Below, one piece after another: positions 24,547 to 32,798 of a stretch of 64,000 nucleotides of DNA; within the stretch, counting starts at the first letter, position 1; each line of letters begins with the position of its first letter. A program made the translations under genes and the position numbers. This stretch comes from Bacteroidota bacterium (GTDB lineage: Bacteria; Bacteroidota; Bacteroidia; Bacteroidales; FEN-979): contig JAPLDF010000034.1 of NCBI GenBank assembly GCA_026391835.1, forward strand, positions 1-64,000. Reading direction: 5' to 3'. The notes below the pieces were generated by a model, which saw only the letters and a list, made by a program, of their open reading frames with translations, searched no databases and was not told the origin of the DNA.

Positions 24547-27171
24547 CTATTCGTAATAATAGATGCGTTTAACCCGCCGCGAAATCCCTGTCAGCACTTC
24601 ATACGGGATCGTGCCGATCTCCCTTGCCAGTTCGGCAACGGGATGCTGATCGCCGAAGATGATCACCTCGTCGCCTTCGTGAATAACGGAAGGATTTACG
24701 ATTGACGATTTACGATTTACGATTTGAGAATAGCTATCATCTTGCCGGTACAATTCTGAAATATCAACCATGGTCAAATCCATGCAGATATTTCCGATCA
24801 CGGGGGCAGGCATGCCATGGATATACAGCTTTCCGTTTCCGTTGCCAAGCCTGCGGTTCAACCCGTCGGCATAGCCAATCGGGACGATGGCGATGACGGT
24901 ATCCTTTACGGTGTGACCTTTCCGGTTATAGCCAATGGTTTCGCCGGCAGGAATATTTTTGATTTGGGTGATCACCGATTTCAAGGTACTGACGTTCCGC
25001 AGCATCAGTTGCTCCGCGGCACTGCTGCCAACACCGTAGAGGCCGATGCCCAGTCGTACCATGTCGAACTGCGCCTCCGGAAACCGGGTGATGCCTGCAG
25101 AATTGAGCATGTGGCGCAATACCGGATAATCCAGAACCGCTGTAATCCTAGTGCTCATCTCCCCGAAAAGCCGGATCTGGAAACGGGTGAAATCATCTTC
25201 TTCCGGGTCTTCGCTGGCTGCAAGGTGCGAAAACACCGACTGAACACGAAGGGACGGGTTGCGTTTCAGCCGTTCAATCAAAGGTTCAAGCTCTTCCGTG
25301 ACAAACCCAAGGCGATGCATCCCGGTATCAAGTTTGAGATGTATCCGTACTTCCTGCTGGATAGAGGTCTGGTTGCGCACAACGGCCTCTTCAAGCAGGG
25401 TGAGAATGTGAAGGTTGTAAATTTCGGGTTCCAGGTTGTATTTCAAAAGGGTGTCGAGGCTTTGTTCTTCGGGACTCATCACCATGATGGGCAAATGGAT
25501 ACCGGCCCTGCGCAGCTCCACCCCTTCGTCGGCATACGCCACGGCGAGGTAATCGGCCCGGTGGAACTGCAATACGTTGGCAATTTCGTAACTTCCGCTG
25601 CCATACGAAAATGCCTTGACCATGGCCATCGTCCTGGTTCCGGGCTTTAAACCCGACCTGAAATGGTTGAGGTTGTGTATCAGCGCATCCAGGTTGATCT
25701 CCATGACCGTTTCGTGTGCCTTCTGCTGCAACAGCTGGCTGATTTTCTCAAATTCGAACATTCGTGCGCCCTTCAGCAGGATGGTCTCATTCTGAAATGA
25801 AGAAACCGGGAAATGCAGGAGAAATTCATCCGTGGTCGGGAAAAAAGCCTTGTTCATGGGAAAAGCATCCGCATGTTTCACCATGTCGCGGCCAATGCCA
25901 ATGATGCGGCCGACATTTCGTGATACCAGCATTGATGCGATTTCGTTGTACAATTCATTCTTGTCACGGCCGGTCTGGAGGATGTCGGAAAGGATGATTG
26001 TCTTTTTCTGCTGCTGGTTCTGCTGGTTAAGAAAATCGAGGGCGATGATGAGCGAGTTGATGTCTGAATTATAGCTGTCGTTGATCAGCGAACAGTGGTT
26101 GATGGCCTCTTTGAGTTCGAGGCGCATGGCAATGGGGGCCAGGGAATTGTAAAGTGACGAATGACGAATGACGAATGACGAATAAATGGTGGGCAGGGAA
26201 GATTCGCTGAGGACAATGTCTGTGGCAAAACAGTGGATGGCGTTTTCGATGGAGGCTTCGTCGGTAAAGGGGATGGTAAAGTTGTACAGTTCCGATTTGT
26301 ACCGGGCCTTGATGCAGGTTTTCGCGTTTTCCTTCAACACCCCGGAAATCACCAGGTCGGCTTCATGGTTTCGGCTCCATGTAAAGGTTTTCAGGTTGCG
26401 GTAGGCGGAATCCGCAAGCAGGCCTTCGGTGATCAGTGGATAATCGGAGCAGTAAACAAGTGTTTCGGCATTTGCGAAGAGCTTGAGCTTCTCCCTGACT
26501 TTCTGTTGCTGGTTTTCAAAATATTCGTCATGGGCATGGCCAATGTTGGTGAAGACCCCGATGGTGGGATCGATGATGGGGGCCAGGTGTTCCATCTCCC
26601 CCGGGCGGGAGATCCCCGCTTCAAAAATGGCCAGGTTGTGTTCTGGCGCCATTTTCCACACCGAGAGCGGCACGCCGATCTGCGAATTATAGCTTTTCGG
26701 GCTGCGGATGATCCGGTAGTCGCGGTTCAGCAACTGGAAGAGCCACTCCTTGACGATCGTTTTTCCATTGCTCCCGGTGATCCCGATCACGGGTATGTTG
26801 AACAGCCTGCGATGGTATGCGCCTAATTGCTGCAGGGCGGCAAGGGTATCGCTGACAAGGATGAAGGTAGCACCTTCAAAAGGGGGGACAAGCGGACTGG
26901 CGGACAGGCGGACCGGGGGATCGTATGGTAGATTCCCAGGAAGTACTGAAACCATAAAACTCCTCACGCCCTGGTCGTACAGTTCAGCGATGTATTTGTG
27001 CCCGTCGTTGCGATCGGAAACCAACGCCACAAAAAGGCAATGTTCGGGATGAATCAGCCGGCGGCTGTCAATCAGCAGGTCGTGGATTACAGGATTGTGG
27101 CTGCTGGCAGGGTGAACAGATCCGCCACAGATGGAAGCAATTTTTGAAACCGTGCAGGCCGGTTCTGTCAT
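24547..27171 (-). CDS. murF-alr: Bifunctional MurF / alanine racemase fusion
   Basis: An 874-residue cytosolic fusion. The N-terminal half (to about 485) is UDP-MurNAc-tripeptide:D-Ala-D-Ala ligase, with the ATP loop ITGSNGKTIVKEW. The second half is PLP-dependent alanine racemase: TMAMVKAFSYGSG carries the Schiff-base lysine, and GLYGVG, AGETIGYNRKGHTV and PIGYADG are typical. Together they would make D-Ala and use its dipeptide in peptidoglycan precursors. This fusion is known in Bacteroidota. Odd: three stretches coded by short tandem repeats lie in frame, at residues about 86-95 (RLSASPLV), 330-340 (SFVIRHSS) and 815-826 (IVNRKSSIVN). The start ATG overlaps the pdxA stop as ATGA, which implies translational coupling. 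Confidence 0.93.
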   Translation of the reverse strand: MTEPACTVSKIASICGGSVHPASSHNPVIHDLLIDSRRLIHPEHCLFVALVSDRNDGHKYIAELYDQGVRSFMVSVLPGNLPYDPPVRLSASPLVPPFEGATFILVSDTLAALQQLGAYHRRLFNIPVIGITGSNGKTIVKEWLFQLLNRDYRIIRSPKSYNSQIGVPLSVWKMAPEHNLAIFEAGISRPGEMEHLAPIIDPTIGVFTNIGHAHDEYFENQQQKVREKLKLFANAETLVYCSDYPLITEGLLADSAYRNLKTFTWSRNHEADLVISGVLKENAKTCIKARYKSELYNFTIPFTDEASIENAIHCFATDIVLSESSLPTIYSSFVIRHSSLYNSLAPIAMRLELKEAINHCSLINDSYNSDINSLIIALDFLNQQNQQQKKTIILSDILQTGRDKNELYNEIASMLVSRNVGRIIGIGRDMVKHADAFPMNKAFFPTTDEFLLHFPVSSFQNETILLKGARMFEFEKISQLLQQKAHETVMEINLDALIHNLNHFRSGLKPGTRTMAMVKAFSYGSGSYEIANVLQFHRADYLAVAYADEGVELRRAGIHLPIMVMSPEEQSLDTLLKYNLEPEIYNLHILTLLEEAVVRNQTSIQQEVRIHLKLDTGMHRLGFVTEELEPLIERLKRNPSLRVQSVFSHLAASEDPEEDDFTRFQIRLFGEMSTRITAVLDYPVLRHMLNSAGITRFPEAQFDMVRLGIGLYGVGSSAAEQLMLRNVSTLKSVITQIKNIPAGETIGYNRKGHTVKDTVIAIVPIGYADGLNRRLGNGNGKLYIHGMPAPVIGNICMDLTMVDISELYRQDDSYSQIVNRKSSIVNPSVIHEGDEVIIFGDQHPVAELAREIGTIPYEVLTGISRRVKRIYYYE
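24694..24728. repeat. Heptamer repeat (ATTTACG) inside alr, about 5 units
   Basis: Units ATTTACG, ATTGACG, ATTTACG, ATTTACG and ATTTGAG stand head to tail. The read-through peptide is IVNRKSSIVN in the racemase half, placed just before the conserved GDEVIIFG strand. The same heptamer fills 63710-63780 in an intergenic setting. Confidence 0.75.
26155..26182. repeat. Heptamer repeat (TGACGAA), four exact units inside murF
   Basis: Four perfect copies of TGACGAA. The coding strand reads SSFVIRHSSL, between blocks that look like normal MurF sequence. Twenty-eight bases is not a multiple of three, so flanking bases must have compensated. Confidence 0.8.
26890..26916. repeat. Octamer repeat (GCGGACNG), three units inside murF
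   Basis: Units GCGGACTG, GCGGACAG and GCGGACCG code for VRLSASPL in the N-terminal domain of MurF. The same octamer forms the long intergenic array at 40903-41046. Confidence 0.75.
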
Positions 27172-28247
27172 GAACGGTTGTTTTCGTGTTGCGCACCAGC
27201 TGGCTTCAATTGATTTGCATGAAGCTCGTCATATTCAAGGCGGTGAATAAAGATATCTCCGGCCAGGTAGAGGGCGTTGCGGAATGCTTCAGGTGAGGCT
27301 TCATTTTTCCCGGCAAGGTCGTAGGCTGTTCCGTGTGCCGGTGATGTTCGTATGACAGGCAATCCGGCCGTAAAGTTGACACCTTCGTCGAACGACATCA
27401 ACTTAAACGGAACCATTCCCTGGTCGTGGTACATGGCGAGGATGCCATCAAAATTCTTAAAATTCGACGCCCCGAAAAAACCATCTGCGGGGTAGGGTCC
27501 AAACGCAAGGATATTCTGATCATACGCCTTTTCAATGGCAGGCCGGATAACGGTCTGCTCCTCATGGCCGATCAACCCGTCGTCGCTGGCATGAGGATTC
27601 AGTGCCAGTATAGCGATGCGTGGTTTGACAATGCCGAAGTCGCGCATCAGCGAAAGGTTCATCACCTGGATTTTACTCAGGATCAAATCAGTGGTGAGCG
27701 TTTCGCTGACTTTGTCCAATGGAATGTGCCCGGTCACAACCCCGATGCGCAACACGTTGTTGATCATGAGCATGAGGTAATTTTCGGTGTTGAATTTCCG
27801 CGCAAAGTATTCGGTATGCCCGGGAAAGGCAAATCCCGGAGATTGAATGTTCTTTTTATTGATCGGGGCAGTAACCACGACATCAATATTATTTTTTTGC
27901 AGGTCCTCAACTGCGGCTTCCAGCGAAAGAAGCGCCAGTTCGCCTGCAATGGCAGTCGATTTCCCGAGGTCAATCTTAACCTCTTCATCATGGATGTTGA
28001 CAATATTCGGCCTGCGCGGGTGCGCCTGGTCAGCCTTTTTTACAAGGTTGAAATTGAATTCATTGACATTCAATGCTTTCCTATGATAGGATGCAACTTT
28101 CGAAGAACCATAAACCACCATGGTATACAATTCCATCAGCCGTTGATCCTGCAGGGTTTTTATAATTACCTCATAACCAATGCCATTCATGTCGCCATGG
28201 GTGATCCCGATGCGTACGCGTCTTTCTTTATCAACAGGTTGTTCCAT
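27168..28247 (-). CDS. pdxA: 4-hydroxythreonine-4-phosphate dehydrogenase
   Basis: A 359-residue enzyme of pyridoxal 5'-phosphate synthesis (DXP-dependent route). It begins ITHGDMNGIGYEVIIKT after a short lead, has FPGHTEYFA, ALNPHASDDG and the strongly conserved MYHDQGMVPFKLM and SPAHGTAYDLAGK near the C-terminus, including the metal-binding histidines. It is coupled by a 4-bp ATGA overlap to murF-alr, whose racemase half needs PLP; this functional link is inference. A TATTTTTG box is 16 nt upstream. Confidence 0.93.
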   Translation of the reverse strand: MEQPVDKERRVRIGITHGDMNGIGYEVIIKTLQDQRLMELYTMVVYGSSKVASYHRKALNVNEFNFNLVKKADQAHPRRPNIVNIHDEEVKIDLGKSTAIAGELALLSLEAAVEDLQKNNIDVVVTAPINKKNIQSPGFAFPGHTEYFARKFNTENYLMLMINNVLRIGVVTGHIPLDKVSETLTTDLILSKIQVMNLSLMRDFGIVKPRIAILALNPHASDDGLIGHEEQTVIRPAIEKAYDQNILAFGPYPADGFFGASNFKNFDGILAMYHDQGMVPFKLMSFDEGVNFTAGLPVIRTSPAHGTAYDLAGKNEASPEAFRNALYLAGDIFIHRLEYDELHANQLKPAGAQHENNRS

Positions 28248-28263
28248 CTATGCTGGTTTTTTG

Positions 28264-28271
28264 CAAAAATA
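28264..28271 (-). promoter_or_regulatory. Predicted -7 box (TATTTTTG) of pdxA/murF-alr
   Basis: Minus-strand TATTTTTG matches the Bacteroidota -7 element and lies 16 nt before the pdxA ATG. The -33 position lacks a clear TTTG. Confidence 0.4.
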
Positions 28272-28320
28272 ACAATATTCCGGGGAACATTGCTGATTGT
28301 TGTGTGGGGCGGCGGCGGTT

Positions 28321-28372
28321 GCAGGGACGCATTATAATGCGTCCCTGCATCAGGACACATCATGATGTGTCC
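28321..28372. repeat. Two palindromes directly after the aminopeptidase stop codon
   Basis: 28321-28348 is a perfect 28-nt palindrome (half-site GCAGGGACGCATTA) and 28353-28372 a perfect 20-nt palindrome (half-site GGACACATCA). Both share the GGGACGCAT/GGACACAT pattern. The second one touches the TAG stop (28373-28375) of the gene to its right. As RNA they would form strong hairpins at the 3' end of that transcript; there is no T-run, so they may protect the 3' end or be REP-like elements rather than terminators. Confidence 0.75.
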
Positions 28373-29833
28373 CTACACGCCGGTACCCGCAATTTTTTGA
28401 ATGTAATCAAACAACAGGCGCACACCGAACCCGGTACCACCCTGCCCGCGGTATGCATCGCGTTTTTCGATGAATGCCGGACCGGCTATATCGAGATGGA
28501 TATAGGGGTAGGCGGTAAATTGTTCAAGGAATTTACCGGCGGTGATCATACCGGCCTCCGGCGGGCCCAGGTTTTTCAGGTCGGCGAGGTCCGATTTCAC
28601 CTGCTCGCCATATTCATCCCACATCGGGAATTCAACCAAGCGTTCATACACCTCGTATCCTGAACTTTTTAGGGTTTCCAGTTCTTTTGCAGCTTTTGCC
28701 TGCATGGCCACAGCGCCGAACTTGCCGATGGCGCGGACGGAGGCACCCGTGAGGGTGGCCAGGTCGATCACCAGCGAGGGATCGTACTGCGTTGCATAGC
28801 TCAGGGCATCTGCCAGGATCAGGCGCCCTTCGGCATCGGTATTGAGCACTTCAACGGTCATGCCATTGTGCATGGTGATGATGTCGCCCGAAACAAGCGC
28901 CTTTTCGCCGGGACGGTTGTCGGTGGCGGGCATGAGGCCCACGACATAAATCGGGAGGCGGGCCTTTGCAATGGCATAAAGTGTCGCAGCAACCGCAGCG
29001 GCTCCCGACATATCATCCTTCATGTTCAGCATCGAATCGCCCGGTTTGAGATTCATTCCCCCGGTATCGTAAACCACCCCTTTCCCGACAAGCACGATGG
29101 GTTTTTTGTTTTTCGCCCCGGCAGGATGCCATTCCATTACCGTAAAAGTGGGGGGCTCATGGCTGCCAAGGTTAACGCCGAGCAGTCCGCCCATTTTCAG
29201 GGCCGTAAGTTTTTGCTTGTTCAGCACCTCCGATTTTGCACCCGATTCAACAGCCATTTTTTCAACCTCTTTGGAAAAAACGGTGGCAGTCAGAAAGGAG
29301 TTGGGTTCGTTGATAAGGTCGCGGCAGCGTGCCACCGAATCGAGGAGGATGTTCAGCCGGGTGATGCGGGTTTCCTCTTCCCCTGCTTCTTCCGGCATGT
29401 TGGTGTATATTTCAATCGTCTCCAGGGTGTTTTCCTTTTCCCTGTCTTTTTTATATTTCAGGAACTGATAGGATCCAAGCACCATTCCTTCAGCAAAGGC
29501 AAGCACTTCGTCACTTTTCCCTTCAGGGTCAAACAGCGCGACCCTGGCGGCCTTCTGGGCGTTGAGGAAGCCTGCGACCTTGTCACCGGCCTTGCGGGAT
29601 TCTTCCAGCCTTTTTGACCGGTCCTTTTCATCCTTTATAAAATAAACGTACACCCAATAGCTGAGCCGGTTGAACGAAACAACGTCCTGCTTTAAGGTTT
29701 CAACCTGGCCTTTCAGGTAGGTTTTCTCTGCTGCATTGAAAATGCCGGCCGGCAATTTCGAAAATTTTGTCACAATGACAACCAGGTGGCCGAGTTCCTG
29801 TTCTTTATTGGTAAGGATTATGGATGGGATCAT
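28373..29833 (-). CDS. Leucyl aminopeptidase family (M17) peptidase
   Basis: A 486-residue cytosolic metallo-aminopeptidase. The C-terminal catalytic domain shows VLVGKGVVYDTGGMNLKPG (lysine and aspartate zinc ligands), DDMSGAAAV and the family signature VLNTDAEGRLILADAL. The N-terminal domain is weakly conserved, as usual. It removes N-terminal residues from peptides; the enzyme forms hexamers in characterised members. The gene is divergent from mqnC, with its own TAAATTTG box. Its stop codon abuts two palindromes. Confidence 0.92.
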   Translation of the reverse strand: MIPSIILTNKEQELGHLVVIVTKFSKLPAGIFNAAEKTYLKGQVETLKQDVVSFNRLSYWVYVYFIKDEKDRSKRLEESRKAGDKVAGFLNAQKAARVALFDPEGKSDEVLAFAEGMVLGSYQFLKYKKDREKENTLETIEIYTNMPEEAGEEETRITRLNILLDSVARCRDLINEPNSFLTATVFSKEVEKMAVESGAKSEVLNKQKLTALKMGGLLGVNLGSHEPPTFTVMEWHPAGAKNKKPIVLVGKGVVYDTGGMNLKPGDSMLNMKDDMSGAAAVAATLYAIAKARLPIYVVGLMPATDNRPGEKALVSGDIITMHNGMTVEVLNTDAEGRLILADALSYATQYDPSLVIDLATLTGASVRAIGKFGAVAMQAKAAKELETLKSSGYEVYERLVEFPMWDEYGEQVKSDLADLKNLGPPEAGMITAGKFLEQFTAYPYIHLDIAGPAFIEKRDAYRGQGGTGFGVRLLFDYIQKIAGTGV

Positions 29834-29866
29834 GATTTTAAGTAATTTTGAACCGGATTACGAATA

Positions 29867-29874
29867 CAAATTTA
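29867..29874 (-). promoter_or_regulatory. Predicted -7 box (TAAATTTG) of the aminopeptidase gene
   Basis: Minus-strand TAAATTTG is 34 nt before the ATG at 29833, within the 92-bp divergent gap to mqnC. No convincing -33 box was found. Confidence 0.4.
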
Positions 29875-29925
29875 GTCAAATTTTGTTGCCCTGAATACAC
29901 AAATCCTCAGGGACACCTGTTTCCT

Positions 29926-31014
29926 ATGAAAACTGAAAACCTTATATATAAAGCCCTTCACGCTGAATTCCTGACCATAGACGAAGGAAAAGTTCTTTTT
30001 GAAACCCTTCCCCTGGCCGATCTGATGCTGGCAGGCAATGAATTGCGAAAAAAACTGCACCCCGGGAAAACAGTGACCTGGATCATCGACCGCAATGTAA
30101 ACATCACCAACGTTTGCATCTCAGGGTGCAAATTTTGCAACTTTTACCGGACGAGCGGCAGCAGCGATGCCTACATCACTACAATACCTGAATATTGCAA
30201 CAAGATCGAGGAGATGAAGCGGCTCGGAGGCAACCAGCTGTTGTTGCAGGGAGGGCTGCATCCCAAGCTGAGTCTCGAATTTTACGAAAAACTCTTTTCC
30301 GACCTGAAAGGGCACTATCCCGACGTCCGCCTTCATGCCCTTGGCCCGCCTGAGATTGCATGGCTGGCAAAAAAAAGCAAACTTCCCTTTAAAACGGTCC
30401 TGGAACGCCTGGTCGCTGCAGGCCTTGACAGTCTGCCCGGCGCAGGCGCGGAGATTCTGGTGTCGAGGGTGCGCAAAGTCCTCTCCCCGGCGAAATGTAC
30501 CGCCCGGGAATGGCTTGATGTAATGCATGCAGCCCATGAACTGAACCTTACCACCTCCGCCACCATGATGTTCGGACACATCGAAACCATTGAAGAACGC
30601 CTTGAACACATGGTCGCACTCCGTGAGCTGCAAGGGCGGAAACCTGAAGGTCATAAAGGGTTCCTGTCGTTCATCCCCTGGCCTTTCCAGGATGACCGGA
30701 CCGTGCTGAAGGAACAATCCGGTGTGTTCAATACCGTAACGCCTGAGGAGTATATCCGCATGATTGCCATCAGCCGGATCATGATGCCCAATATTCCAAA
30801 CATCCAGGCATCCTGGCTTACGGTCGGGAAAGAAACGGCTCAGCTATGCCTTCACGCGGGGGCCAATGATTTCGGAAGCATCATGATCGAAGAGAATGTT
30901 GTCAGTGTGGCCGGCGCCAACCATAAATTTGATGCCGCGGGCATTCAGCAGGCAATCAGCGAAGCAGGGTTTGAACCGAGGCAGCGGGACCAGGATTTTA
31001 TTTTACAGGCATGA
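29926..31014 (+). CDS. mqnC: Cyclic dehypoxanthinyl futalosine synthase (radical SAM)
   Basis: A 362-residue radical SAM enzyme of the futalosine route to menaquinone. CISGCKFCNFYR carries the CxxxCxxC cluster ligands. TSATMMFGHIET, FLSFIPWPFQ, QASWLTVGKETAQL and GANDFGSIMIEENVVS separate it from MqnE and point to MqnC, which closes the ring of dehypoxanthine futalosine. I chose the ATG at 29926 (MKTENLIYKAL) instead of the upstream one at 29848 because the extra 26 residues lie in the promoter region and are unlike the family. No other mqn gene is near. The 3' end overlaps the convergent esterase gene by 17 bp. Confidence 0.9.
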   Translation: MKTENLIYKALHAEFLTIDEGKVLFETLPLADLMLAGNELRKKLHPGKTVTWIIDRNVNITNVCISGCKFCNFYRTSGSSDAYITTIPEYCNKIEEMKRLGGNQLLLQGGLHPKLSLEFYEKLFSDLKGHYPDVRLHALGPPEIAWLAKKSKLPFKTVLERLVAAGLDSLPGAGAEILVSRVRKVLSPAKCTAREWLDVMHAAHELNLTTSATMMFGHIETIEERLEHMVALRELQGRKPEGHKGFLSFIPWPFQDDRTVLKEQSGVFNTVTPEEYIRMIAISRIMMPNIPNIQASWLTVGKETAQLCLHAGANDFGSIMIEENVVSVAGANHKFDAAGIQQAISEAGFEPRQRDQDFILQA

Positions 31015-31840
31015 GTTTCCGGTATATGGCAAAGTACCGTCGTCCCATTTCCCGCTGACCATTTGCATCGAAATGAACGGCAACATAATCGTTGTCGGGC
31101 TTTACGATGACAAACGGCAGCCTCGGATCGGCAAAACCTGTGTTTGCAACCCTGTTTACAGTGTTTTCAATGATCTTAGCCAGCAAAACCCGGTTGCTGT
31201 CCTGGTCCACCCAGTATGGCACCATTCCGCCAAGGATAAAAGGCACGCTGGCATTGTCACCGGTAATATCCCTCCGCAATTGCACGATCATGCTGTCGAG
31301 TTTTTCACGGTATGCGGGGTTGCCGATATCGCTTTCTCCCTGGTGCCAGAGAATTGCAACCAGTTTGCTGTTAAAATGTTCCAGGATATAGTTTGTACGT
31401 TCCACTGCATCATTATACAGGGTATCCCCGGGATTCCAGTAGTTTGATGAAAACCCGGTCGAACCCATGCCCCCGGGAATGATGACGACTTTCCGGCCCT
31501 TTTGCAAATATTCATTCCGGTATTCTTTGGCAAATGTCAGTGCAAAACCAATGCAATCACTCAGGCTTGAAAAGTGTTCCAGCGGCTCGGTTGCCGGGAT
31601 TATTTTATAATTGTTATCATTAAACCGGCCAAATTGTTTGATCTCACTGGCAGGTGCATCGAGTTTACGGTTATAGCCCAGTCCCTGGTGGGTATTGGAT
31701 TGCCCGATTACCAGGATGACATCAAAATAGTTGACCAGTTCCGACCGGGTTGCGGCATCCTCTTTCTTACAGGAAAACAACAGGTAGATCAGCAGCAACC
31801 CGATCAATTCCAAAATGAAAATCCATGATTTGATTCGCAT
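30998..31840 (-). CDS. SGNH/sialate O-acetylesterase-like lipoprotein
   Basis: A 280-residue predicted lipoprotein: LIGLLLIYLLFSC ends in a lipobox cysteine (Cys24). The catalytic pattern of the carbohydrate esterase family 6 / sialate esterase group is present: VIGQSNTHQG (Ser nucleophile), PGGMGSTGF, LWHQGESD and a terminal VHFDANGQREMG with Asp and His. It likely removes acetyl groups from glycans in the periplasm or at the surface. It is 16 bp downstream of the isochorismatase-like gene, so the two form an operon. It might act on the O-acetylated glycan built by the AlgI/AlgJ operon, but nothing direct shows this. Confidence 0.8.
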   Translation of the reverse strand: MRIKSWIFILELIGLLLIYLLFSCKKEDAATRSELVNYFDVILVIGQSNTHQGLGYNRKLDAPASEIKQFGRFNDNNYKIIPATEPLEHFSSLSDCIGFALTFAKEYRNEYLQKGRKVVIIPGGMGSTGFSSNYWNPGDTLYNDAVERTNYILEHFNSKLVAILWHQGESDIGNPAYREKLDSMIVQLRRDITGDNASVPFILGGMVPYWVDQDSNRVLLAKIIENTVNRVANTGFADPRLPFVIVKPDNDYVAVHFDANGQREMGRRYFAIYRKLMPVK

Positions 31841-31856
31841 ACCTGAATGGTTTCAA

Positions 31857-32486
31857 CTATTGCTTTTTTAACTCCCGGAACAGGAACTTATCCGGGTCTT
31901 CCCTGAAGATTCCCAGGTCGGTCACCGTTCCGTATCCGCCTTCGCTGATGGTCGACAGCACAGCGGTATGAACATTTTCCGCTTTTACGGTCTTGCCTCC
32001 GTACTTTAGATCCCTGGTGGCGCAGGCATCCTGCACGACGATGCATTCGAAACCGAAGTCATGCCCGGCCCGCACGGCCGCCTCCAGGCACATCTGCGTC
32101 TGCATGCCGATCACAAGCAGCCTGTTAATCTTGTTATGCTTCAGGTATTCAAGCAAATCTGTCCCCAGGAAACTGTTGACCTCTTCCTTGGTGATCACTT
32201 TTTCATTTGCCAAAGGCGCCACATTTTTATGGATCCCGAAACCCTTGCCCGACTTATGGCGGACATGTACAACGAGCTGTTTCTTTTCCCTGAAGATCCG
32301 GAGAATCTCCCCGGCATTCAAACTTGCCGCTTCGGCGTTAACCAGGCCCGGTCCGTCACCCGGGAAATAGAAATCCTGGATATCCACGATTACCAGGGCC
32401 GTTTTTATGGTGTCGTGCGGCAGTTGGGATACGGCGGCATTCTGAAAAAGAAAAACCGTTAAAATTATGCTCAATACTGTTTTCAT
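31857..32486 (-). CDS. Exported isochorismatase-family hydrolase
   Basis: A 209-residue protein. The fold family is clear: ALVIVDIQDFYFPGD with the catalytic Asp, ITKEEVNSF with the catalytic Lys, and GMQTQMCLEAAVRAG with the catalytic Cys, so a nicotinamidase/isochorismatase-like triad is complete. Odd for this group is the N-terminal signal peptide (VLSIILTVFLFQNAAVSQ), which predicts a periplasmic or secreted place. Substrate unknown; amide hydrolysis is typical. It leads a two-gene operon with the esterase. Confidence 0.85.
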   Translation of the reverse strand: MKTVLSIILTVFLFQNAAVSQLPHDTIKTALVIVDIQDFYFPGDGPGLVNAEAASLNAGEILRIFREKKQLVVHVRHKSGKGFGIHKNVAPLANEKVITKEEVNSFLGTDLLEYLKHNKINRLLVIGMQTQMCLEAAVRAGHDFGFECIVVQDACATRDLKYGGKTVKAENVHTAVLSTISEGGYGTVTDLGIFREDPDKFLFRELKKQ

Positions 32487-32798
32487 GACTATTTATTTTG
32501 CAATCACCGGCTTTTTTCTGAAAGTGAATAAAAATACGAAAACATCGATCCACAGCGCTGCGAAACGGCGCCAGAATCCAACCCTGGGATTGTTGCTTGT
32601 TGTTTCCATTGCAGAAGGACATGACAGATTGCGTGGCAGAATTAAAAGCCGAAATTATTGATAATATCAATTGAAAACAAACTTTCGTGATTTGTTTTCC
32701 GGGGAACTCCAATGCCGGAATGGCTGACGGGACAGACGCTGAAATTCTCAACTTGTGAGTTATTAGTTGTAATTTTGTTCTTTGAACATTGCACTGAT
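32487..32798. other. 312-bp intergenic region between divergent genes
   Basis: No open frame with coding character is seen. It must hold the promoters of the isochorismatase-like gene (minus) and thiL (plus). At 32714-32758 the sequence resembles the 5' half of a tRNA-Leu (GCCGGAATGGCTGAC, then CAGACGCTGAAATTCTCA), but no T-arm or matching acceptor strand follows, so I do not call a tRNA. A TAATTTTG box is at 32770-32777. Confidence 0.5.
32770..32777 (+). promoter_or_regulatory. Predicted -7 box (TAATTTTG) of thiL
   Basis: TAATTTTG fits TAnnTTTG and lies 22 nt before the ATG at 32799. A CTTG at 32752 is a weak -33 candidate. No TPP riboswitch pattern was noticed. Confidence 0.35.

Noticed and set aside
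32714-32790. tRNA-Leu-like 5' half (GCCGGAATGGCTGAC ... CAGACGCTGAAATTCTCA)
   Set aside because: The first half resembles a leucine tRNA, but there is no variable arm, no GTTC-type T-loop in the right place and no acceptor strand complementary to GCCGGAA. It may be a remnant or chance.
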